64,000 nt of DNA from Algibacter sp. L3A6 (GCF_009796825.1 NZ_CP047030.1:2021501-2085500), one strand, 5' to 3'. Counted from the first letter of the stretch, positions 36,687 through 45,065 are shown. Translations and numbers: made by a program. Notes: generated by a model from the letters alone, not told the origin.

Positions 36687-37112
36687 TTAGTGCTTTAATT
36701 TATCAGCTTCAGCTTTTACAGCGTCAGCAGCTTTGTCTAATTTTTTACCAGCAGCATCAACAGTTTTGTCAACAGCTTCTCCAGTTGCTTTAGCAGCATC
36801 ATTTACCGCTTCACCAGTTGCGTTTGCAGCGTTTCCAGCAGCATCAACAGCATTATCAGTCGCTTTTGCAGCACCTTCTACAGCATCACCTGTAGCTTCA
36901 ACAGCACTATCAACAGCTTCTCCAGTTGCATCAGCAGCGTTATCAACAGCATCACCTGTAGCTTCAGCAGCATTCTCAATAGCATTTCCAGTTGCATCAG
37001 CAGCGTTTTCCATTGCGTCTTGAATAGAATCTCCTTTTTTCTCATCTCTACAAGATGTGAAAGATGCACTTAAGGCTACTAATAAAGCTGTACTTAATAA
37101 TAATTTTTTCAT
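36687..37112 (-). CDS. Lipoprotein made of Ala-rich 11-residue (LEA-like) repeats
   Basis: 141 residues. Signal with lipobox SFTSC (Cys21), then about seven 11-residue repeats of the pattern x-x-A-A-x-A-T-G-x-A-V (ENAADATGNAI, ENAAEATGDAV, DNAADATGEAV and so on), one of them extended to 14, then a Lys-rich helical tail. The 11-mer periodicity is that of group 3 LEA-like or amphipathic helical proteins. It is likely a periplasm-facing outer-membrane lipoprotein with a protective or structural role; function is inference. A TAGATTTG at 37153-37146 is a possible -7 element. Confidence 0.75.
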   Translation of the reverse strand: MKKLLLSTALLVALSASFTSCRDEKKGDSIQDAMENAADATGNAIENAAEATGDAVDNAADATGEAVDSAVEATGDAVEGAAKATDNAVDAAGNAANATGEAVNDAAKATGEAVDKTVDAAGKKLDKAADAVKAEADKLKH

Positions 37113-37216
37113 TTGTTTGTGTTTTAGTGTTTTATTTTAATTCTGCAAATCTAATATCTTTTAAATCAGATTTGTTAAAATCTGTTAATATTTGCAATTT
37201 TCATACTAGATTCATG

Positions 37217-38452
37217 TTATATACGCAGATAATCGAGGATTTGGATGACGGCACCCTTGTTTTTTTTGATAAAAGAAGAATTATTTTGTCCAGATTGTTC
37301 GCGAAAAGTAGAATCTTCAATCAATTTATCTAGAATTGTGTTAAATTCCTGTTGTTTTTCTATTGAAAATAAGCCTTTTGCGTTTATCATGGCTTGAGCT
37401 TCTGGAAATTTTTTATGATTATTTCCAATTATAATTGGAATTCCAAACACAGCAGGTTCTAAAGTATTGTGTAAACCTGTAGTTCCCAATGCACCTCCCA
37501 CATAAGCAATGTCGGCATAACTGTAAATTTTTGTAAGGATCCCAATGGTGTTTACAATAAATACCTGGGCGGCTTTAAGGTTTTTGTTTTCTTTTTCTGA
37601 AAATAGAACCGAATTAACCTTTAAGTTTTGCTGTAACTGATTTATTTGTGCATCTTTTATATTGTGAGGCGCAATAATAAATTTTACATGATCTAGTGGT
37701 CGAGAATTTATGTAATTGGTTAAAAGTTTTTCTCCTTCTGGCCAAGTGCTTCCTGCTACAACGCAAAGTTTATGGTCTTTAAAAATTTCAATAAAATCAA
37801 GGTTGTTATCTAATTCTAGCTGGCTAGTAACTCTATCAAAACGTGTGTCTCCAGATACTGAAACCGAATTGTATTGTATAGACTCTAGTAAGATTTTTGA
37901 GCTTTCGTTTTGTGTAAAAATGTGCTCGAATGCAAATAAGGCATTTCGTAAATTACTACCATAGAATTTAAAATACGATTGATTTTTTCGGAATGCAGCC
38001 GAAATAAGAATAGCACGCAGTTTTCTTTTTCTTACTTCATTTAAAAAGTTTGGCCAAATATCATATTTCACAAAAATGGTAAGTTCTGGGTATACAAGAT
38101 CTAAAAAGGTCTTGGCGTTCTTTTTTGTGTCTATTGGTAAATAGACTACCACGTCGGCAATTGGTGAGTTTTTCCTGATTTCGTAACCCGATGGCGAAAA
38201 AAAGGAAAGTACAATTTTATGGTTAGGGTAGTGCGTTCTTAATTTTGTAAAAACAGGTAAACCTTGCTCATACTCTCCTAAAGAAGCGCAGTGAAACCAA
38301 AGGGTTTTGTCTGTTTTTTGGAGTTTTGTTTTTAAATTTTTAAACGTGTTTTTTCTCCCAATAACACCGCTTTTAATTTTTGAGTTAAATGGCGAAATGG
38401 CTTCAAGCGCAACGTCTATTAGTTTTATGAGTATGTTATAAATAAAAGCCAA
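37217..38452 (-). CDS. waaA: 3-deoxy-D-manno-octulosonic acid (Kdo) transferase
   Basis: 411 residues with the N-terminal glycosyltransferase domain bearing WFHCASLGEYEQGLPVF (catalytic Glu), the KYDIWPNFL block, and a C-terminal GT-B nucleotide-binding domain (YVGGALGTTGLHNTLEPAVFG). It adds Kdo from CMP-Kdo to lipid A precursor at the inner membrane. The family has an N-terminal membrane anchor, matching MAFIYNILIKLIDVAL. Divergently placed from the aminotransferase gene. Confidence 0.93.
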   Translation of the reverse strand: MAFIYNILIKLIDVALEAISPFNSKIKSGVIGRKNTFKNLKTKLQKTDKTLWFHCASLGEYEQGLPVFTKLRTHYPNHKIVLSFFSPSGYEIRKNSPIADVVVYLPIDTKKNAKTFLDLVYPELTIFVKYDIWPNFLNEVRKRKLRAILISAAFRKNQSYFKFYGSNLRNALFAFEHIFTQNESSKILLESIQYNSVSVSGDTRFDRVTSQLELDNNLDFIEIFKDHKLCVVAGSTWPEGEKLLTNYINSRPLDHVKFIIAPHNIKDAQINQLQQNLKVNSVLFSEKENKNLKAAQVFIVNTIGILTKIYSYADIAYVGGALGTTGLHNTLEPAVFGIPIIIGNNHKKFPEAQAMINAKGLFSIEKQQEFNTILDKLIEDSTFREQSGQNNSSFIKKNKGAVIQILDYLRI

Positions 38453-38495
38453 TTTTTTTCTTTGGCGCTAAAATACATTCTTTAAAAGGAATTCA

Positions 38496-38526
38496 TTGCT
38501 TAACGTTTATGAATTTTGTAATTTCG
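38496..38526 (+). promoter_or_regulatory. Putative promoter of the aminotransferase-galE pair
   Basis: TTG (38496-38498), 20-base spacer, TAATTTCG (38519-38526), one mismatch from TAnnTTTG. About 87 bases before the ATG. Confidence 0.45.
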
Positions 38527-38612
38527 TAGCTGTTTAATTATTAATAAACAAACTAAAGGAGTTCATTAAAATGAGTCTTTCATTCAGAAAAAAAGACTTT
38601 AATTTATTTTAG

Positions 38613-39767
38613 ATGAAGAAAATTCAAATGGTTGACCTTAAAGGTCAGTACAACGATATTAAAGATGTCGTTAATCCTTCTATACAAGAAGTTATTGAAA
38701 CCACCGCATTTGTAAACGGACCACAAGTTCACAAATTTCAGAGTAATTTAGAGCAATATTTAGGAGTAAAGCACGTAATTCCATGTGCTAATGGTACCGA
38801 TGCTTTACAAATAGCCATGATGGGGTTAGGTTTAAAACCAGGTGATGAGGTTATTACTGTAGATTTTACCTTTGCAGCTACGGTTGAAGTAATTGCTTTA
38901 CTGCAATTAACACCTGTTTTGGTTGATGTAAACGAAGATGACTTTAATATTAATATTGAAGCTTTAAAAAATGCTATTACACCAAAAACTAAAGCTATTG
39001 TGCCTGTGCATTTATTTGGACAATGTGCCAATATGGAAGCGGTAATGGAAATAGCAGAAGCTCATAATTTATTTGTAATCGAAGATAATGCGCAAGCTAT
39101 TGGAGCCAATTATACCTATAGTAATGGTAAAAAAGTAAAAGCAGGAACTATCGGTAATGTTGGTGCAACGTCTTTCTTTCCTTCTAAAAACTTAGGATGT
39201 TATGGAGATGGTGGCGCTATTTTTACAAACGATGATGCTTTGGCGCATACCATTCGTGGTATTGTAAACCATGGTATGTACGAGCGTTATCACCACGATG
39301 TTGTTGGTGTAAATTCACGTTTAGATAGTATTCAGGCCGCAGTTTTAAATGCTAAGTTGCCGCACTTGGATAACTACAATAAATCGAGACAAGCATCTGC
39401 TAGAAAATATAATAAAGCTTTTAAAGGTATCGCGAGTATTGTGACGCCTAAAGTTTCTAATAATTGTTCTGAAATTTGCGACACATGCGATTGTCATGTT
39501 TTTCATCAATATACTTTGCGAGTAAAAGGTATCGATCGTGATGCTTTGGTGAAACATTTACAAGCGAATGATATTCCTTGTGGTGTGTATTATCCAATTC
39601 CGTTGCATAAACAAAAAGCGTATTTGGATTCTCGCTACAACGAAGCCGATTTTGGTGTAACCAACCAATTGGTTAAAGACGTCATTTCTTTACCTATGCA
39701 TACCGAGTTAGAAGATGATCAAATTGAATTTATAACATCAACTATAATAAAATTTATAAATGGATAA
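38613..39767 (+). CDS. DegT/DnrJ/EryC1/StrS family sugar aminotransferase
   Basis: 384 residues. PLP lysine K192 in FFPSKNLGCYGDGGA, the Asp of IEDNAQAIG, and the substrate block GVNSRLDSIQAAVL are all present, resembling WbpE-type aminotransferases that aminate NDP-keto-sugars for surface polysaccharides. Between about 283 and 296 it carries a Cys-rich insert (C285, C289, C292, C294). It overlaps galE by 8 bases, so the pair is translationally coupled. Confidence 0.9.
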   Translation: MKKIQMVDLKGQYNDIKDVVNPSIQEVIETTAFVNGPQVHKFQSNLEQYLGVKHVIPCANGTDALQIAMMGLGLKPGDEVITVDFTFAATVEVIALLQLTPVLVDVNEDDFNINIEALKNAITPKTKAIVPVHLFGQCANMEAVMEIAEAHNLFVIEDNAQAIGANYTYSNGKKVKAGTIGNVGATSFFPSKNLGCYGDGGAIFTNDDALAHTIRGIVNHGMYERYHHDVVGVNSRLDSIQAAVLNAKLPHLDNYNKSRQASARKYNKAFKGIASIVTPKVSNNCSEICDTCDCHVFHQYTLRVKGIDRDALVKHLQANDIPCGVYYPIPLHKQKAYLDSRYNEADFGVTNQLVKDVISLPMHTELEDDQIEFITSTIIKFING

Positions 39768-40782
39768 GATATTAGTAACAGGAGGTCTCGGTTTTATCGG
39801 GTCACATACGGTTGTAGAATTACAAAACGAAGGTTACGAAGTTGTAATTATTGACGATTTATCAAACTCTTCAGAAAAAGTATTAGATGGTATTGTTGCC
39901 ATTACTGGAAAGAAACCCGTGTTTGAAAAATTAGATTTAAAAGAAAAAGATAAAGTTGAAGCCTTTTTTGGAAAGCATAGCGATGTAAAAGGTGTAATAC
40001 ATTTTGCAGCAAGTAAAGCGGTTGGAGAAAGTGTAAGTGAACCACTGAAGTATTATGAAAATAATATTGGAACGTTAGTTTACATTTTAAAAGAATTAAG
40101 AAAAATGCCATCTGCAGGGTTTATTTTTAGTTCATCTTGTACGGTTTACGGACAAGCGGATGAATTGCCTATAACTGAAAACGCACCGGTAAAACAAGCA
40201 GAGTCTCCTTACGGAAATACAAAGCAAATTGGGGAAGAAATTATAAAAGACACGTGTAAAGTATCGCCTAACTTAAAAGCGATTGCTTTACGTTACTTTA
40301 ATCCGGTTGGGGCTCACGAATCTGTAGAGATTGGAGAGTTGCCAATAGGAGTGCCACAAAATTTAGTACCATTTATTACGCAAACTGGTATTGGCTTACG
40401 TGATGAGCTTTCTGTTTTTGGTGAAGATTATCCAACACCAGATGGAACGTGTATTCGCGATTATATTCACGTGGTAGATTTAGCAAAAGCGCACGTAATT
40501 GCTTTAAAGCGTTTATTAGAAGGTAAAAACAAATCGAGTTACGAAACATTTAACTTAGGTACAGGGACAGGAAGTTCTGTGTTAGAAGTTGTAAAATCTT
40601 TCGAGAAAGTTTCTGGAGAGAAACTAAATTATAAAATTGTAGGTAGAAGAGAAGGTGATGTTATTTCAGCTTATGCAGATACTAATAAAGCAAATAATGA
40701 GTTAGGTTGGAAAACAGAATTATCTTTAGATGATGCTATGCGTTCTGCATGGAAATGGGAATGCAAAGTAAGAGGCAAATAG
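39760..40782 (+). CDS. galE: UDP-glucose 4-epimerase
   Basis: 340 residues, an extended short-chain dehydrogenase: NAD loop GGLGFIGSH, SSSCTVYG, and the catalytic pair Y151/K155 in YGNTK. It interconverts UDP-glucose and UDP-galactose, supplying galactose for glycans. Overlap with the aminotransferase gene and proximity to waaA suggest lipopolysaccharide or surface polysaccharide synthesis rather than galactose breakdown. A strong terminator follows. Confidence 0.93.
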   Translation: MDKILVTGGLGFIGSHTVVELQNEGYEVVIIDDLSNSSEKVLDGIVAITGKKPVFEKLDLKEKDKVEAFFGKHSDVKGVIHFAASKAVGESVSEPLKYYENNIGTLVYILKELRKMPSAGFIFSSSCTVYGQADELPITENAPVKQAESPYGNTKQIGEEIIKDTCKVSPNLKAIALRYFNPVGAHESVEIGELPIGVPQNLVPFITQTGIGLRDELSVFGEDYPTPDGTCIRDYIHVVDLAKAHVIALKRLLEGKNKSSYETFNLGTGTGSSVLEVVKSFEKVSGEKLNYKIVGRREGDVISAYADTNKANNELGWKTELSLDDAMRSAWKWECKVRGK

Positions 40783-40805
40783 ATTCTTAAAGAATTAATA
40801 TAATT

Positions 40806-40845
40806 AAAAAGCCGTTTGAAACAAGTGTTTCAAACGGCTTTTTAA
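40806..40845 (+). terminator. Bidirectional terminator between galE and the MBL gene
   Basis: AAAAAGCCGTTTGAAACA (40806-40823) pairs perfectly with the segment at 40826-40843 (18 bp, 2-base apex). T's on both strands serve both convergent genes. Confidence 0.92.
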
Positions 40846-40863
40846 TTTGGGTTCAGTTTTACT

Positions 40864-41730
40864 TTAATTTTTTAAACTTTGGTAAACGGTACGTCTCATT
40901 TTTTCGCTGTTAATAAAATGGTCGCCATAGCCTAAATCGTCATATGTTTTAGTTAACAATGTGTTTGTAGAAACTTCATCTTCGGTTTTCCCGTTTTTAA
41001 TTTCTTTTAAAACAGCGGCTTTAACGGTTTCTAGCATGTTTAAAAACGTTAAGTATTCAGCTTTGTTAGATAGGTTTCCGTGTCCGGGAATAATTTTAGT
41101 GTTATTATCAACAACCATTAAACCAGATTTTACCGCATTTATATAGCCATTTATGCTTCCTCCAGAATTAATATCTATATATGGATAACGCGCGTTAAAA
41201 TAAGTATCACCAGTATGCAAAACATTACTTTCTGTAAAATACAACATAGCATCACCATCGGTATGGGCATTTTCAACATGAAAAATAGCAACCTGTTCGT
41301 TGTTTATTTGTATGTTTAATTTGTCGTTAAATGTAATTACGGGTATTGCTGATTTTGCGCTTTTTTCTAAAAGACGTTTTCTAACATTTTCGTGAGCAAT
41401 AATGGTAGCTCCTAGGTCTCCGAGGTTTTCGTTTCCACCGGTATGATCGCCATGATGATGGGTGTTTGCAACAATTTTAACGGGTTGATCGCTTAGTTTT
41501 TTTATTGCAGATAAAATTTTTGGTGTTAAGGGCGCAAATTGTGTGTCGATTATAAAAACACCATCGTTCCCAACTGAAACACCAATGTTTCCACCGCTGC
41601 CTTCGAGCATGTAGATGTGATCGGATAATTTTGTAGTTTGTATGTTAACCTTATCGAATTTCGATTGGGCATTGATAGAAACATTAAACAAAAGGAAAAA
41701 AATAATGAGGGATAATTTTAAAAATTTCAT
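40864..41730 (-). CDS. Secreted metallo-beta-lactamase-fold hydrolase
   Basis: 288 residues: signal peptide (MKFLKLSLIIFFLLFNVSIN), then an MBL fold with zinc motif HHHGDH (H91-H96), the downstream His in ENAHTDGDA, the Asp of HTGDTYF, and the final His in PGHGNL. All usual metal ligands are present. It resembles periplasmic B3-like or quinoprotein-relay MBL hydrolases; the substrate is unknown and beta-lactamase activity is not implied. It is convergent with galE. Confidence 0.85.
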   Translation of the reverse strand: MKFLKLSLIIFFLLFNVSINAQSKFDKVNIQTTKLSDHIYMLEGSGGNIGVSVGNDGVFIIDTQFAPLTPKILSAIKKLSDQPVKIVANTHHHGDHTGGNENLGDLGATIIAHENVRKRLLEKSAKSAIPVITFNDKLNIQINNEQVAIFHVENAHTDGDAMLYFTESNVLHTGDTYFNARYPYIDINSGGSINGYINAVKSGLMVVDNNTKIIPGHGNLSNKAEYLTFLNMLETVKAAVLKEIKNGKTEDEVSTNTLLTKTYDDLGYGDHFINSEKMRRTVYQSLKN

Positions 41731-41779
41731 GATAAACGGTTTTACTTAATTTATAAAGGTATTAAAAATGCAATCAACA

Positions 41780-41810
41780 TTGCTCAAATTATTAATATAG
41801 AGTATCTTTG
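41780..41810 (+). promoter_or_regulatory. Promoter of the ctaB oxidase cluster
   Basis: TTG (41780-41782), 20-base spacer, TATCTTTG (41803-41810), followed by CACTCGCAATA exactly as in the tRNA-Asp copy 1 promoter. Likely a strong constitutive sigma-A promoter. Confidence 0.75.
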
Positions 41811-41825
41811 CACTCGCAATACAAA

Positions 41826-41849
41826 ATGCACTATTACAGACAAGTTTGA
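41826..41849 (+). other. Upstream 7-codon ORF overlapping the ctaB start
   Basis: ATG (41826) encodes MHYYRQV and stops at TGA (41847-41849), which overlaps the ctaB TTG start (41846-41848) as TTGA. It lies just downstream of the promoter and may couple translation to ctaB or be fortuitous. Confidence 0.4.
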
Positions 41850-42739
41850 GCAGATCGAAAACAACTATAGAAAATCCTGGTTTAATTTCAGATTTTAAGG
41901 AAATTACAAAAATGCGATTAGCATTAAGTGTTGTGTTTTCTTCACTTGCTGGTTATTTGCTTGGTGTCGATACAGTCGATTTTAAAACCTTAACCTTACT
42001 TGCCTTTGGTGGTTATTTTATGGTAGGCGCTTCTAATGCCTTTAACCAAATTATAGAAAAAGATTTAGATGCTTTAATGGATAGGACTAAGAATAGACCA
42101 ATTCCTGCAGGGCGCATGTCTGTAAATACAGCATTTGCCATAGCAACTATTTTTACTGTTTTAGGTCTTGCTATTTTGTACAGCATAAACAAGCAAACCG
42201 CTATGTTTGGTGCTATTTCCATATTTCTATACACTTGTGTTTATACGCCTTTAAAAACAAAAACGCCTATTTCTGTTTTTGTTGGAGCTATTCCGGGTGC
42301 TATTCCGTTTATGCTAGGTTGGGTAGCAGCTACTAACGATTTTGGTATTGAGCCGGGAACGTTATTTGCTTTGCAGTTTTTCTGGCAGTTCCCTCATTTT
42401 TGGGCTATTGGCTGGTTTTTGTTTGAAGATTATAAACGTGGTGGCTTTTTTATGTTACCTACAGGAAAACAAGATAGAGGTACCGCTGTACAAGTTATTA
42501 TGTACACCATTTGGACCATTTTAATTTCAATAATTCCGGTATTTGGATTTACTGGGCGTTTGCAACTTTCTATTGTTGCAGCAATTATTGTGTTTATTCT
42601 TGGGTTGGGCATGTTGTATTATGCAATTCAATTATTTAAAAAAATGACAGAGCAATCTGCGAAACAACTTATGCTATCTAGTGTAGCTTATATTACGTTG
42701 GTGCAAATTGTTTATGTAATCGATAAATTTATAAGTTAA
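41846..42739 (+). CDS. ctaB: Protoheme IX farnesyltransferase (haem O synthase)
   Basis: 297 residues of the UbiA prenyltransferase fold with nine membrane segments. Key motifs are NQIIEKDLDALMDRTKNRP (N-x3-D-x2-D type) and YTPLKTKTP. It makes haem O from haem and farnesyl-PP for terminal oxidases, and heads a cluster of oxidase genes. The start is TTG; the nearest in-frame ATG (Met23, MRLALSVV) would drop the conserved NPGLISDFKEITK lead, so TTG is preferred. Confidence 0.93.
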   Translation: MSRSKTTIENPGLISDFKEITKMRLALSVVFSSLAGYLLGVDTVDFKTLTLLAFGGYFMVGASNAFNQIIEKDLDALMDRTKNRPIPAGRMSVNTAFAIATIFTVLGLAILYSINKQTAMFGAISIFLYTCVYTPLKTKTPISVFVGAIPGAIPFMLGWVAATNDFGIEPGTLFALQFFWQFPHFWAIGWFLFEDYKRGGFFMLPTGKQDRGTAVQVIMYTIWTILISIIPVFGFTGRLQLSIVAAIIVFILGLGMLYYAIQLFKKMTEQSAKQLMLSSVAYITLVQIVYVIDKFIS

Positions 42740-42741
42740 TC

Positions 42742-43323
42742 ATGGATTTAACTCAAGGAACAAGAGAAGAGAAGACAGGCAGAGCAAAAAAAATGATGCT
42801 TTGGTTTGGTATTATTTCGTTAATCATGTCTTTTATGGGCTGGACGAGTGCTTTTATTGTAAGTAGCTCACGTCCCGATTGGTTAAGTGATTTTAGATTA
42901 CCAAATGCTTTTATTATTAGCACAGTGGTTATTGTGGTTAGTAGTATTACTTTTTTATTAGCAAAAAAATCACTTAAAAATGGCCAGCATAAGGCAACAA
43001 GCTTATGGTTGTTGGTAACCTTAGTTTTGGGTGTTGTGTTTATTTATAACCAGTTTGCTGGTTTTAGACAAATTATAGATTTGGGGTATAATTTTACCGG
43101 GCCAACGAGTAATGTTACCATGTCGTACATTTATTTAATTGCTTTAGTACACATTTTACACGTTGTGGCTGGGTTAATTTGTCTGTTGGTTGTAATTTAT
43201 AATCATTTTAAACAAAAGTATAGCGCAACAAATATGTTAGGCTTTGAGTTGGCAGCAACCTTCTGGCATTTTATAGATATTCTTTGGGTTTATTTATTTT
43301 TGTTTTTATACTTTGTAAGATAG
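42742..43323 (+). CDS. Haem-copper oxidase subunit III, short form
   Basis: 193 residues with five membrane segments and the subunit III ending FELAATFWHFIDILWVYLFLFLY. It begins two bases after ctaB stops, so it is cotranscribed. Members of this form belong to cytochrome c or quinol oxidases (CoxC/CyoC family) and stabilise the catalytic subunit in the membrane. The catalytic subunits I and II are not in this window. Followed by 316 bases without a gene, which contain dispersed element copy B and a -7 element. Confidence 0.87.
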   Translation: MDLTQGTREEKTGRAKKMMLWFGIISLIMSFMGWTSAFIVSSSRPDWLSDFRLPNAFIISTVVIVVSSITFLLAKKSLKNGQHKATSLWLLVTLVLGVVFIYNQFAGFRQIIDLGYNFTGPTSNVTMSYIYLIALVHILHVVAGLICLLVVIYNHFKQKYSATNMLGFELAATFWHFIDILWVYLFLFLYFVR

Positions 43324-43433
43324 ATTTTTGTTTACGGATTAATCGTGATTGCTTGTTTTTAAAGGTGTTTAGCGGTGAGTTTGCATATGTAAATATACCT
43401 TTAATATTAATTTGAAATTTGACAAGTAGGCCT

Positions 43434-43530
43434 GTGTTAGGGATTGAACGGCTTGTTTGAAATCCTTTTTATTTTTATTAAAAATAAAAAGATTGAGTAG
43501 TGAAAGCCCGACCCTTGGGGAACGCCCAAA
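43434..43530 (+). repeat. Dispersed structured intergenic element, copy B
   Basis: GTGTTAGGGATTGAACGG and TGTTTGA, then an A/T hairpin (CTTTTTATTTTT pairs with AAAAATAAAAAG, flanked by AAT/ATT), then GAGTAGTGAAAGCCCGACC and CGCCCAAA. The end blocks match copies A and C; the central hairpin has an unrelated sequence but still pairs. It lies in the 316-base gap 43324-43639, 110 bases after the subunit III stop. Confidence 0.87.
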
Positions 43531-43603
43531 GGTTTTCGAGGCAGGAATATGGGATAATATTAATTTTTATTGTTTCATATTTTATTAGATAAATAAATTG
43601 ATT

Positions 43604-43611
43604 ATTTTTGT
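43604..43611 (+). promoter_or_regulatory. Putative -7 element before the long subunit III gene
   Basis: TATTTTTG matches TAnnTTTG, 29 bases before the ATG at 43640. No convincing -33 element. Confidence 0.4.
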
Positions 43612-43639
43612 CCAACTTTTAAATAACAACCAATTATAT

Positions 43640-44632
43640 ATGAGTACAGCAGTAGCAGAAGGCAAAACTTGGAATGGCGGGAATGAACCGTTAAAGGCAA
43701 GTTACGGTAAAATGATGATGTGGTTTTTCATCGTTTCGGATGCTTTAACATTTTCGGGGTTTTTAGCAGCTTACGGATTTTCTAGATTTAAATTTATTGA
43801 TGCTTGGCCAATTGCCGATGAAGTGTTTACTCACTTTCCATTTTTACATGGTGTAAATGCACCGATGTATTATGTGGCGTTTATGACGTTTGTACTTATT
43901 ATGTCGTCGGTAACGATGGTATTAGCAGTAGATGCGGGACACCATTTAAACAAAGGTAAAGTTACTATTTACATGTTTTTAACCATTATTGGTGGTATAA
44001 TATTCGTTGGTTCTCAAGCTTGGGAATGGAACACGTTTATTAAAGGTGAATATGGTGCTGTGCAAACGCAAGGTGGAAACATTTTACAGTTTGGTGAGTA
44101 TGTAACTGTAGATGGTGAACAAGTGTTTAAACGTGTTGCAGTAAAGGATTTTGCTGTTGTAAATACACATAAAGAAAGAAGTGCTCACGAAAGCAAAAAC
44201 GGACTTTGGTTTCAAAGTGAAGGTGCTTTACCTGCTTACGATGTCGATGAGGTTGTAAAAGGTTTAGAAGCGCATGAAAATGTTTTGATTAGAACTCAAA
44301 TATTAAATGAGGAAGGTGAAAAAACAGTATTAACTAGAGCTGAATCTTTAAAATCTTTAAAAGATAACGGTAGATTATATGTTGAGGGTGCTAACTTACA
44401 AGTTAACGAATATGGTTCTCCGCTGTTTGCCGATTTCTTTTTCTTTATTACAGGTTTCCACGGTTTTCACGTATTATCGGGTATTATTATTAACATCATT
44501 GTTTTCTTTAATGTGTTAGTAGGGACTTACGAAAAACGTAGAAGCTACGAAATGGTAGAGAAAGTTGGTTTATACTGGCACTTTGTAGATTTAGTTTGGG
44601 TATTTGTATTTACATTCTTCTACCTAGTTTAA
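43640..44632 (+). CDS. Cytochrome c oxidase subunit III, long form with soluble insertion
   Basis: 330 residues from the ATG chosen (an upstream in-frame start at 43598 would overlap the -7 element). It has the subunit III membrane segments, ending KVGLYWHFVDLVWVFVFTFFYLV, plus SQAWEW. Between about 137 and 262 lies a hydrophilic insertion of about 125 residues with no membrane character, before FFITGFHGFHVLSG. It is probably part of the same oxidase as the genes around it. Confidence 0.88.
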   Translation: MSTAVAEGKTWNGGNEPLKASYGKMMMWFFIVSDALTFSGFLAAYGFSRFKFIDAWPIADEVFTHFPFLHGVNAPMYYVAFMTFVLIMSSVTMVLAVDAGHHLNKGKVTIYMFLTIIGGIIFVGSQAWEWNTFIKGEYGAVQTQGGNILQFGEYVTVDGEQVFKRVAVKDFAVVNTHKERSAHESKNGLWFQSEGALPAYDVDEVVKGLEAHENVLIRTQILNEEGEKTVLTRAESLKSLKDNGRLYVEGANLQVNEYGSPLFADFFFFITGFHGFHVLSGIIINIIVFFNVLVGTYEKRRSYEMVEKVGLYWHFVDLVWVFVFTFFYLV

Positions 44633-44684
44633 CAAAAAATATATTTTTCAGTTCCTTTAATTAGGAGATATAAAAGCATTTAAA

Positions 44685-45065
44685 ATGGCACACGAACATA
44701 AATTAGAAATATTTAAAGGTTTAGTTAAGTTTAAATCTAATACTCAAAAAATTTGGGGCGTATTAGCGCTACTTAGTTTTATAACTATTGTTGAGGTTAT
44801 ATTAGGTATTATTAAACCTGAAAGTTTAATGGGACCTGTTTTAGGTATGAAACTTTTAAACTGGATTTTCATTATCTTAACAATTGTTAAAGCTTATTAC
44901 ATTACTTGGGATTTTATGCACATGCGTGATGAAACTGCTGGTTTGCGTCGTGCTGTAGTATGGACTGCTATTTTCTTGATATTATACCTAGTATTTATTT
45001 TATTACAAGAAGGTGGTTACGTTTTTAGAGTATACGATAACGGCTATATTAAAAGAGACTTTTAA
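44685..45065 (+). CDS. Cytochrome c oxidase subunit IV family protein
   Basis: 126 residues with three membrane segments (IWGVLALLSFITIVEVILGI; WIFIILTIVKAYYITWDFMH; AVVWTAIFLILYLVFILL) and the conserved YYITWDFMHMRDE motif of CoxD-like small subunits. It assists assembly or stability of the oxidase. It follows the long subunit III gene by 52 bases, and two terminators close the unit. Confidence 0.85.
   Translation: MAHEHKLEIFKGLVKFKSNTQKIWGVLALLSFITIVEVILGIIKPESLMGPVLGMKLLNWIFIILTIVKAYYITWDFMHMRDETAGLRRAVVWTAIFLILYLVFILLQEGGYVFRVYDNGYIKRDF

Noticed and set aside
36733..37023. Plus-strand 96-codon frame opposite the 11-mer repeat lipoprotein
   Set aside because: Its Ala/Ser/Val repeat pattern is the reverse reading of the 33-base repeats; the minus-strand gene has a lipobox and terminator.
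40864..41730. Calling the MBL-fold protein a beta-lactamase
   Set aside because: The HHHGDH motif is common to many MBL hydrolases; nothing in the sequence or neighbours shows antibiotic hydrolysis.
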